From positions 5,430,120 to 5,494,119 of the forward strand of contig NC_087389.1 in NCBI RefSeq assembly GCF_963675165.1: 64,000 nucleotides of DNA, written 5' to 3'. How positions within the stretch are numbered: the first letter of the stretch is position 1; each line of letters opens with the position of its first letter. The position numbers were made by a program, and so were the translations under genes. This DNA comes from Halichondria panicea. Taxonomy: Eukaryota; Porifera; Demospongiae; Suberitida; Halichondriidae. Below the pieces are notes generated by a model. That model was not told where the DNA came from. It made no database searches and saw nothing but the letters and a program-made list of their open reading frames with translations. Positions 28,101 through 40,100 of this stretch are shown here, piece after piece.

Positions 28101-31100
28101 ACTAGGCTGGACCCAGGTAGCGCAGGTGAGACACACTAGGGACATGTGTTGTAATGTTCATAATAACTGAACTACACGACTGTAATGAATGCCTTGGATT
28201 GCTAATCGTAGTACGTACTGTACATACCTGTATATATTCTTGATCAGAGGCCACTCTCAAATAGTAACCTCAGTGAACTTTGAGGCCAGCATTTCTGCAC
28301 GTGGCAGCCACTAGCAGCTAGCTTCTAGTGCTTTCTCATGTACTGCATGAGCTTTTACTTTTGTGAGCATATTCCCCCACACTCTCTTCTTCCCCATTAT
28401 CCGCACTCTGTCCCCTTTCATAATTATGTGTACCTTGCGATTGCTAGTGGCTTCGTAAAAATAAACTCCCAGACACCTACTGTATATTATGTACCGGTAC
28501 TTGTATGACATCACGCATGAACCTTGCCAGGCAAATTATCAAAATTTCTGGCTCATTCGCAAAGTTTTTTTTTTCTCACAAAACATTGTACATGCATGTA
28601 CATGTATGCAGTAATTATAGGGTATTCATATTTCCCCTTCAGTTGGTGGTGACAAGATATTCACTCACTTTAATCTGCTCTGACTCACAAATTCTCACTC
28701 AACTCTACAAACAACAACTAGCCGCCCTCGATCAGGAACCCTACCACGCCCACCTCCGTTATGTGCCCTTTGACCTCTCGCTACGGCTACCCGCAGATAA
28801 AGATCTTGATTATTTCGTGACAAAAGTTCGTGAGAGTAGTGGAGGTGGTGAGAGGTGTGGAGTGGGGGCGTTGAAACTGGCTGTGAAAGAACTCGACGAG
28901 AAGCATGTCGGTGTGTTCAGCTTCAGGACTAGGGATGGAATCAATAAGGTGGGGCTAGCACTTTGAACATCAAGTCTGTTATTTAACAGGGAAGTGCCTA
29001 GAATTTTCTAAGTAGTGGCTATTTTCTCATTACACACACAATGTGGTGGCTATTTTCAACCCTCAATCTCACTGTGTCTCTTTAGTGTGTAAACTAGGAC
29101 TAAGTGTTGTTATTTTTGTCTAGAGGTGATTAGTACATTGTGCTAACTATCACTGACAAGTGTGGGCACATCCCCGTGTAATGTCTTGGAGGAATGTAGG
29201 TACTGTACGTACATAGATATAGTCTTGTACTTTTTCTCTAGATAGTTCAGCCATTTTTGTAGAGATCTATATTTCAATACTACACCCACACGCACCCTCA
29301 CCATGCACACACACCCACCATGCACACACCCACACCATGCACACAGGTCCTCTCCAGTGCTGGCAATCTAGACGCTATCACTGTGACAACTAGTTGCCAG
29401 CTAGCCCATCGCCACGCTCTTGTTGTAGCATGTCAGCACAATCACATCATTCTGAGTCATGTTGCACCAGGAGCGGGTGTGGCCACCAGCTCCAGGTGAG
29501 GGGGTACTGTGTGCTTGTCATTTATAATAATTATACAACAATAATGCGTCATGTATAATTATGATTATACATGTACAGTGACCTCCTATCTATGATATAA
29601 GCAGCTATATATATACATAGGTCACCCTGTGTATACTTGCATGAAAAATATACTTGCATGAAAACAGCTTTTTTTGAACAATTAACTATCATTGGTACCA
29701 CCCACCCACCCACACAAACACACACACACACAGTATCATTGGATCCGTAACGTCGTCCGCGGCTACGCTACCCTCTCCAGTCGACCAATCAGAACTAAGC
29801 AATGCTCTCGTCAGAAAATTGAAGAAAAACTTTGCCTCAATTCAATTAGAAAAGGTAATAGACTAAATGTGTATGTGATGTAATAATTGAATGCCCCCTC
29901 GGGCCACTGCACAGGGCCCAGTGAGAGACTACATGTTAGCACAGTTCACCAAGCAACCCTCGGCAGTGGTCCGAAGCCACACTGACCTCATCTCAACCAA
30001 AGCAGCACTCATCAATCAATTCTCCATGAATCTCACTCACACACTATCAGTCAAATCACTGCGAGTGCAACTAGTCCATCACTTCACCGACTTACATCAC
30101 CTTCTCAACCAATTCCCTGCTATAAAATCCTCTTTCTTTACTCTCGGCAAACCAAGGGAGGTTGGATCAGGCACTTATAGAACTGGCTCCGCCTCCTCTA
30201 GTCGTAAGATATCTCTACAGAGGATACAGGAAATGGGCGGAGTCTTAGACCCTCGGCAAATAAAAGCGAGACCTCCGTTATTATTGGATAAAGAAGGAGA
30301 GAAGCTAATGAATCTCTGGTACCTACCACATTTTACCGAGGTAAGGACTGTATGTACGTTGTAGGTTTTTAACCCAAAGCCGGACCGCGGCCAGCGGGTT
30401 ATAGTAGTCTGTTGGTTTGTCTATTTGTGAGGTCTAGTCTACTCACCTGGGTACCATAGCGCTGCATTCACAAAATGGATAGCCTCACAAAACACCTCAT
30501 CTGGCAATAGTCACCTTGCGCCAATTCCAAGCCTCAGGAAAAGTTATTACTTTCAGTGTTGGCAAATTTTGCCTCGTTATCGAATAAAAGCGTAAGAAGC
30601 TTGAACTTGCACGTTGGCTGCATAGTTAGCCAACTACACGCGGCCTTTATTCGAGGCACGTATTTACAGCTGAAATGATCCCGTACCAGGAACAATGGAA
30701 CAGGGTCACTAAAGTAGATATCTAGATAATTATGACTGTGGTTGTTGTTTCTTTGCTGATTTAAGTACACTAATGTGTCTAGTAGGTCGTTTAATACTTA
30801 ACACCGTAACTTATGCATACACTTCTTATAATTATGATTATATCAACCATGCATGCATGATGTCATCACTCGATGTACTGCAGCTGACACCCAGGTCATG
30901 GTTTTATGGTTTTAAGTACCTGACAGGGTCATAACGATATTATGCATGGCTTGCACAATGTTCTTATACAACTCTGACAAAAATAAAACGACATGTGTCT
31001 GGTCACTAGCTAGCCTCCTTCACCGGCCTTCAAGCGAAAAGAAGGCCTGCTACTGACTGCTTGCGCATGCGCGAAATTATTGGATATATTTTCCCGTAAA

Positions 31101-34100
31101 ATTCCCTATAATACTGAATAATACTGAATTTATCACGAAAATATCCTGACAAAGTATTGAAAGTCATACACAGAGCTATTATAACTAGCTAGCTAGAGAC
31201 AGAGCTGTAGGTTTGTTGTACAGCTATTTTCTTTCTGATAGAGTCAGTAGCAGTAGTATAGTAGACTTTTCACCAAGTTAGTATTTGATGGGCGTGGCCT
31301 GTCCATATAGGCTCTTGTCAGCTTTCACTCTGTTTAGACGATTGTCATCCACACTGTTGCTGGCTGTGAGTCTTTTGTTAACATAGTAGGCTAAGGGTAG
31401 CTATCAGAATACTATCAGATGGGCTAAAAACCTTCAATGGAACCTTCTATCTACTTCCTTTAATCCACTTCCGTTTGTTGTGACGTCACTGTTTTACTGA
31501 CCATAAACGTTGTTATCCGGATCCGCCAGATACCGCCGGAAGATTAGCGCATGCGCAAGCAGTCGATACCAGGCCCACTCTTCGAGGAAGTGCGGCCTGG
31601 GATCGAGGCTAGTCACTAGCCTGTATTATAATATTCATCTAACTATAGCTATCATGATATTTACATCTTGTTTTCTAGTCCTGCATGATTGTTATAATTA
31701 TATCAGTCACTATTTAATTAGGGAAGGGCCCTTCTTCACTTAGTGGACGAGTGTTTACCCCCACCGGCTGATGTGTGCACTAGCTGGTTCAGCACTACAG
31801 TTAGACCCCACACACACTGGTTGCTCCTTTCCCTTGAAACGAAAGCAAGTACATACACACCACTTCATCTGCATAGTAATTGTGTGTTTGCTTAATCATG
31901 ATCTCACAGTTTACAGTTATTGTTAACAATCATGCTAGCATCGTACCAAGGCCGAGTTTTCGCGGATAGTCGGCCTGGGAACAATGTTAACAAACATGCA
32001 TGCTCACCATTTTGGTCTATACACATTTCCTGACTGGGAGTTTCTTCTTCCTTTGCCTCTGCCATTTCCATGAGCAACTCTTGAATGCGATTTAGGTCTG
32101 CACTCCTCCGTATTGGTTGATCTATACAAGAATTGATTATGAGTGCACGCCTTGTTGCAACTAATTTTCAATCAATACTCATGGACATGCCACAAAAAAA
32201 AGAATAGTCAATATAATGTGAGTACATGATTTACTTCATTGACTAGATCTACTAACATAGTATTCATGCAACATAATTATTTACCTGGATTAGGTGCGGC
32301 TGTTGCCATCATTGCCATAGCAACCACGAGAACACTGGCGATGATGAGACTCTTCATTCTCCGAACAGATTTTAGATAAGATTCTACTCAGATGGTTGCT
32401 GATTGGTTATTCAACTTTAGTTTATGAATGTGTGTAGCACCTATAGCGTCATTTTATACACTGATTCAGAAATCAAAGTGGCTTCCCAAACTGATTGAGT
32501 AGTGTAGCTGCAAAACTAGCGTTCTGGAATGCACATTTCGCTATAAGCACTGAAGAATCACTCAGACTCGATTACACGGTTCCATCCCTATATATAGTAC
32601 ATATACATAGAGCCTAAGAAAACATCAAAGAGGAAGCAATGACCGCCAGTGACTGTATACACGAACTAGAGTATAGTGATATACGGTACTGTATAGCAGG
32701 TATATTTCGAGGGTATAAATGTTCATTTTGCTGATTAAGCATCTACCGCGAACATTTATACCCACAAATTTAGTATCGCATGCATGCTGCAGAAAGATGC
32801 TATTCCACGAAAATTAAATCCGTGAAAACCTTTCTAACGGTCATTCCGCCAAAGTTTATACCTTTTTTAATCTCCTCGAAATATACCCGCTGTACGGTAA
32901 TCTGATCACACATAGCAGTAGTGACTATACTCAGCAGAATGTTTGTGGGTTCTAATATTCGTAATTCAATGCCAGGAAATCACACCCACTAATAGCCTTT
33001 GCATGTGAAATACCGGTGCGTTATCCCAATTTTAATTTCCGCATCTTCTGTCTGCCCTCAAGAAACGCGAAAATTTCCCGCTGTACAGTACTTTATATCA
33101 GAGGCAGGATATACTATATAGAATCCAGTAGTGTGCAAAAATCAAGCATTCCGCCCACGTGGAATATCAAACAGTATGAAGTTTGCTGAGTCTGAGAATA
33201 GCATGAGTTGCTTGCCCTTTTCTCTTTCTAAGCCCTTGGCGATACGGAATGGTGCTTAGAATGCAGGTTGAAATAAGAAGAACATACACAGTAAATTGAG
33301 TTTGTTTCATCCATCATTCCAAACAGCACCATACATGTACACCTAATTATTGCCCTGTGAACGTGCAGTTATGTACTGTTAATTGATACCTGAGATCACT
33401 GTAACGGAGAAATTATCTTACTAACAGTCAATTATTGAGTCTGTTTCATCCTCATTCCAAACTCACCGTGCATGTATGCACCACATCCACTGCAGTGGAT
33501 TCTATTTATTTTGATAATAAAATAATTGAGCATAATTATAGTAATATATACCAAGGTCTATGGCTCTTTGTATATAGTCTCTTAATCTATATGATCATGC
33601 AGGGTTCTTGTTGTAACGTACCTGGCCTAGACTCTATAATATAGCTAGATCTAGCGTCGAATCCAGGCCGATTAAAATACGGCCTGGTATCTATTGCATG
33701 TGTAATTAATCATAGGCGTGGTCCATACACGCTCACGTACTATGTACATGAAGCTTTATAGCCTTGCTAGCTAGCTGTGGCCCTCTACGGTGTTGTCGAG
33801 AAGGCTTGCACACTAGTCTGAAACCAGAAGAGGCTCTCATCCACCTCTATGATGGTTGGATGGTCGTGATGTTTTGAACTTGGTTTCTGTACAAATGAGA
33901 GCTTCTTCTGGCTTCAGACTAGTGTGCAAACCTTCTCTACAACACCATAGAGTGCCACAGCTAGCCAGCAAGTCTTCTCGACAACGCAATAGAGAGCATA
34001 AGCCACAGCTTCACAGGAGACAAATATTTGTTAAAATTAATACGGAAAGAAACTAGTAAACAAACTAGTTTACGGTATAATTTTACAAAAGTTTACTAAA

Positions 34101-37100
34101 GTATAACGAGTTACCCAGATTCTGGGTAACTCAGTTCGCGCATGTGCACTATCACCCATGCAATAGAGACCAGGCCGTATTTTAATCAGCCTGGTCTCGA
34201 GGCTAAGCTAGACCATGCACTGTTTGTTAACTGTAACTTTATTGATGCCTAGTGACAGAGGTTTACTTAATAGCATCTGAATATGATAATGACAACTGAG
34301 CAATAATTATGCACAAACACTAGCTGACTTGACACAACAGAAACAAAACCTCTCAGTGTCTAACAACAGGACAAACAGGAACCATTCTGACATATATAAC
34401 AAAGCTTACGCATGAATATACTATACTATATATACTATAAGTCTTAAATAAGTGTTTAATCTGGGTAACCCCTCTAGATTCATAGCCATATATAGGTTGT
34501 GTTAACCCGAGGTCAGGCCGCGGCCAGCGGGTTATAGTAGTCTGTTGGTTTGTCTGAACATCTGAGTCTATTCACCATGCCATAGTGCTGCTCTTTACGG
34601 CATGGATAGCCTCCACACAACAAGTTATTGGTTTCTTAATACTGGCATATTTTGATGTTAAAGCTATACAAGCGAGCAAAAGTTGGTTTCACGTACACGT
34701 TGGCTGCATAGTTAACACACGGCCTTTATTTGAGGGTATGTATTTACAGCTGAAGTTATCCCTACCAGGAACATTGGAAAAGGGTCACTAAAGTAGAAAG
34801 CTGTAGGTGCTGATTTTTATATAATTACCGTATAGCGCGAAATTTTTGAGGGGCTTAATTTTCGCGGATTTCATGGGTTAGAATTCTACACGAAAATTAA
34901 ATCCACGAAAATTGTTCTTTAATTAGAATTACCTGCTATAACGTGCAAAGATTTAAAGGCGTGGCTTCCGGTAAGCAGTCATTCCACGAACATTGTGCAA
35001 CGAAATGGCTTTTAGAGGCCAATCTACGAAATATAAGTGCCTCGAAAATTTCGCGCTATACGGTATTATACTTAATACTTTTTTCATCAACCATGCATGC
35101 ATGATGTCATCACTCGATATAATTATTGTGGCAGACACCCAGGTCATGGTTTTATGGTTTTAAGTACCTGACAGGGTCATAACGATATTATGCACGGCTT
35201 GCACAATGCTCTACAACTGAAAAATAATACTGACAAAATGACATGCACTAAGTCTAGTCACTAGCATGCATCAGCCTGTATTCAATAACTATCATCATAA
35301 TTACATCTTGTTTTTTAGCACAAGTATTATATATCAGTCCTTATTTAGGCCATGTTGGATTTGGTGGATGACACGAGGGATTTCCGGGAGAGCAACGTTC
35401 TTGTATACCAGCTGGTTCAGCACTACAGTTAGACCCCACACACACTGGGTGCTTCTTGCCCTTGAAACGAATGCAAGTACACTCCACTTCATCTGCATAT
35501 AGTGTTTGCTTAATCATGATCACAGTTCACAGTTATTGTTAACAATCATGCTAGCATCGTACCCAGGCCAAGTTTCCGCAGATGAGCGAACAACTAGTCG
35601 GCCTGGGAACAATGTTAACAAACATGTATGCTCACCATTTTGGTCTATACACATTTCCTGACTGGGAGCTTCTTCTTCCTTTGCCTCTGCCATTTCCTTG
35701 AGCAACTCTTGAATGCGATTAAAGTCTGCACTCCTCCGTATTGGTCGATCTATACAAGGATTGTATAATTATTAGACTGTGCACGCCTTTTTGCGTCTAA
35801 TTTTCAACCAATAACTTAACCCTATATAATTATTATCGTGGGCATGCCTTGCACAAAAGTAATAGTCTAGGTGCTTGATTCACTTCCTTGACTAGATTTA
35901 CTAACATATACATATGCAAACTTTGCATTCATGCAACATAGTTATATAAATACCTGAATTAGGTACGGCTGTTGCCATCATTGCCACAGCAACCACGAGA
36001 ACACAGGCGATGATGAGACCCTTCATTCTCCAAACAGATTTAGATAAGACTCAGATGGTTGCTGATTGGTTGTTCAACTTCAGTTAGTTGGCGAGTGTGG
36101 TCATGGATGTGTGTAGCCACCTAGCATCATTTTATATACAGAAGATCAAAGTGGCTTCCCTTCATCCCTCTCATTCCAAACAGCACCACGCATGAACTCC
36201 ATTAGTATACCCTGTGAATGTGCACGCACAGTTACGTACAACCCATTTACTGTTAATGGATATAAAATCACTCACTGACTGAAAGATCACTCTACCGAGA
36301 AGTTATCCTATATTATATTAACAGTAAGTTGTTTCATCCCTCTCATTCCAAACAGCACCACGCATGAACTCCATTAGTGCCCTGTGAACGTGCATGCACA
36401 GTTACATGTACATACAACCCATTTACTGTTAATTGATACTCTGAGAGATCACTCCACCGAGAAATTATCCTATTAACAGTAAATTATCGAGTTGTTTCAT
36501 CCCTCATTCCAAACCCACCATGCATGCATGTACTTCACCTCACTGCAGTGGATTGATACTCTTCCGTAATGTGAGGCTGCATTGAATAAAAATGAATATG
36601 GCTTTGAGCATAATTATAATCTAAACCAAGCAAGGCCCTGGACTCTTTGTATATAGTAATCACAATAATGATGGTAATGCAGGGTTGCACTACATGCACT
36701 CTAGCTAGACTCACTGTTGATCTATACTGTACCTTGATGATTGATTGATTGATTGATTGATGATTGATTGATGCCTATATGGACAGGGGTTCACTTTATA
36801 CGTAGCATCTGATAATGACAATACCGTATATGCGGCAGGTACTTTTCGTGGGGTAAATAAAAAATATTCGTTATTTTCGTGGGCAAGCTGACCTCCACAA
36901 CATTTTAACATAGGCGCTAGGCGTGTGATCAATGAAGTGCAAGTAAGAGTTTCTATAGGCTTCTAGTCATGTTTTTAATTCGTGGATTTGCAAAATAATG
37001 CTTGGTTCTTGAGTTATGCCTAGTTTTGCTTATTTGGAATGCCATGCATTTCAAGCCTTTTCAGAAGAGTGCGTAGAAAAACTTGTCCATGGAGTGTTGC

Positions 37101-40100
37101 TACTCTACTTAGTAGATAGCTCTGCACTAGAACACTAGCTATTGGTAGCTTCAAGAGTGAGAAGAGAGCTGCAAGGCTCTGCTGATGCAGCAGCCATTAA
37201 TTTTAGACATGGATGTTTTGGCATCGATCCTTTTTAACAATAATCATTTCCCATGCACTCATTGAGTTTCCCAGTAATTCTGGATTCTGCTTGAATGCAG
37301 TTAGTACAAAATGTTCATCATGATATAATGCATGTGTGTATAAGCTATTGCTAAAACTAAATCTCAATTTAGGTTGCTAGGCAACCGAAACTGAATATTA
37401 AACCTTACCAAAATTAATATTGTCTTTATTTTGTCTAACTGACGGCAAAAGGGTTAAGTACCCTGGCAGGGTCATAAGGATATTATGCATGGCTTGCACA
37501 ATGGTCTATATACAACTGAAAAATAATACTGACCTTATACATGTGTCTGCATGGTCACTATACGTTGTATTATATTCATCTGCTATTTATAATAATTACA
37601 TCTTGTTTTTAGTCACGACTATATATCAGTCCTTATGTTTAATTATGGAGCACTCCGTCTTCAAATGGATTCCATCCTTGTTTATGGAGCACCCCTTCTT
37701 CAAATGGATTCCATCCTTGTGTACCAGCTGGTTCGGCATTACAGTTAGACCCCACACACACTGGTTTCTTGCCCTTGAAACGAATGCAAGTACATTCCAC
37801 TTCATCTGCACAGAAATCATGTGTTTGCTTAATCATGATCAGAGCTATAGTTAACAATCATGCTAGCATCGTGCCCAGGCCGAGTTTTTGCGGATGGTCG
37901 GCCTGGGAACAATGTTAACAAACATGTATGCTCACCATTTTGGTCTATACACATTTCCTGACTGGGAGCTTCTTCTTCCTTTGCCTCTGCCATTTCCTTA
38001 AGCAATTTTTGAATGAGATCACTCCTCCGTATTGATCAATCTATATACAAGGATTGTATAATTATCATGACTGTGCATGCCTTTTTGCATCAAGTTATAA
38101 TTATATAGCCTTGCACAAAAGAACAGATCTATAATACATGCATGTGTATAGTCTATCTATAGACAATAGATCTACTATCATATAGCAAACTTTGCATTCA
38201 TGCAACATAATTATTTACCTGGATTAGGTGCGGCTGCTGCCATCATTGCCATAGCAACCACGAGAACACTGGCGATGATGAGACTCTTCATTCTCCAAAC
38301 AGATTTTAGATAAGATTCTACTCAGATGGTTGCTGATTGGTTGTTCAACTTCAGTTAGTTGGCGAGTGTGACTAGCATCATTTTATAGGCTGATTCAGAA
38401 GTCGAAGTGGCTTCCCAAATTAAGCGTGTTTCATCCGCCATTCCAAACAGCACCACGCATGCATCCCCCATTATTGCTCGCATGCACATGCACTGTTAAA
38501 TTAGCCGATGATTATTATAAAAACAAAACTTAAGCTATGCATGTATTGTACTCTGAGATCACTGTAACTAAATAAACAATCCTATTAGCACATTCAGTTT
38601 GTTTCATCCCTCATTATGTCATTATGCCTCGGTGCGCATGCGCAAGCGAAAAGACACGCTATCTTCGTCGAAAAATTGTCAAGCCGGATAAATGCGGTTC
38701 CGGATAATCGAGGTTCTACTCTAGTGACTTGTGTTCGGAGTGATGTTTAACTTGAGCATGTACCACACACACACACTTCAGGTGCTGGAGATGTTCTCTG
38801 GGTTACCACTGGACAAGGCCAGACAATCTCTAGAGAGATCATTGGTGTGTCCAATACTGCCTGTAATTTGTCGTGCACTTTTCATACTCTATAATAGGCC
38901 AGGAAGTCAATAATGTACGGACATGTACATGTCTGTACTTAGTGTACAAGCCTTATAAGAGTTGAACTTGTAATATCTATCCTGCAGTGTCTTGTGTCAG
39001 CACTGCACATGCTACTCCAGTACACGTGTGCGTACGTCCGACTAGGCCATGCCCACCCCCAGGTAGTGGGTGGGGCTTGGGGTGGAGTAGAAAGCATTGG
39101 TGAGTTAACATATTATCATGCTGGGTACGAAGTGCATTAATTTATACTCAAACCAATGTGCATGATTATAGTAATTTTGTAGAAAAAACAAGTAAGTAAA
39201 TAATTCAAATTCTACGAGGCTCAAGATTTTATTGCTCAGTATTGTACGTGTGCTATATACGATTAGACACTAGTTGATAAGATCTACATGGGAAGTACAT
39301 GGGAAAAGTGCCTCAGAGCAGGTATACTACGGGACTTAGTATATATCTGCAAATTTACTTAGTATACCTAGTATTCTGTTGTCAAGTAATTGTATTGTAG
39401 TCAAGCGATTTGCACATGCGCACTAGTATCTAGACACTGTTTGTCGGTGTCCATGTGATTTAGAAGCCCTCAGCCACTTGTAGTACCCTCACTACGCTCG
39501 GGATACTAAATCAGTGCCTTTGGGCTCTAAATCCCATAGACACCTCCAAAACAGTGTCTAACTATTATTTAAACTATTACGTAGGTTGTAATTATCAGAT
39601 TGGCAAAGCTTTTTACCAATGAACATTCTGTCTTCGCAGGTTCTTATCTGCTCCAACTTCAATCTGAAATCAGCCAACTCAGCAATCCAACTAGTCCAGA
39701 TGAGGTATGTGCTCTCTACGCTAGCTCAAACATTCACTCCTTCCTTGCTACCCCCCACCAGGTCGGCCGGTATCTATGGTTACGGTGTAGAGTGGCCCAT
39801 TTGACCCATGACCTCACTGTCCGGCATCACCTACGCAAGTCACTACTCCACAAGGAACAACAGAAGGCAACACAAGTGAGCTACATGTACATGCAGGGTG
39901 TCATACAGGATTTTGAAGTAGAGGGGGGAAATGAGAAAAGTAACCAGAAAATGTTGCTAAACAAAGGTCAACTTTTATTTCAATACCCAGCTATGGACAC
40001 TCAGTCATAATAGAAAGGGGGGGGGAAATTGGAACTAAGGGGAAGGGGATATCCCCCCCCTGTATGACACCCTGACATGTATTGTACATGGTATAGTGCA

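Larger units (their letters stand above)
17404..30340 (+). other. CCDC162: Exon map, CCDC162-like gene, exons 1-21
   Basis: Exons read from frame, GT/AG sites and phase: 17404-17522, 17896-17968, 18074-18312, 18750-18933, 19681-19770, 19971-20168, 22161-22433, 22786-22976 (alternative starts 22654, 22720), 23482-23710, 24308-24465 (alternative starts 24266, 24031), 24721-24927, 25709-25838, 26153-26282, 26640-26753, 27103-27305, 27598-27729, 27973-28125, 28643-28948, 29347-29495, 29734-29854, 29915-30340. Boundaries could be off by a few bases where a nearby GT or AG also fits. Confidence 0.7.
30341..38781 (+). other. 8.4 kb intron 21 with a triplicated segment
   Basis: Besides the three secreted-protein copies, the segments share flanking sequence. 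Examples are CACCCAGGTCATGGTTTTAT near 30890 and 35140, AGGGTCATAA..ATATTATGCA near 30925, 35175 and 37470, and CATTCCAAACAGCACCA units near 33317, 36175, 36345 and 38440. This shows duplication of blocks larger than the genes. Between blocks there is AT-rich spacer without coding signs. Confidence 0.7.
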
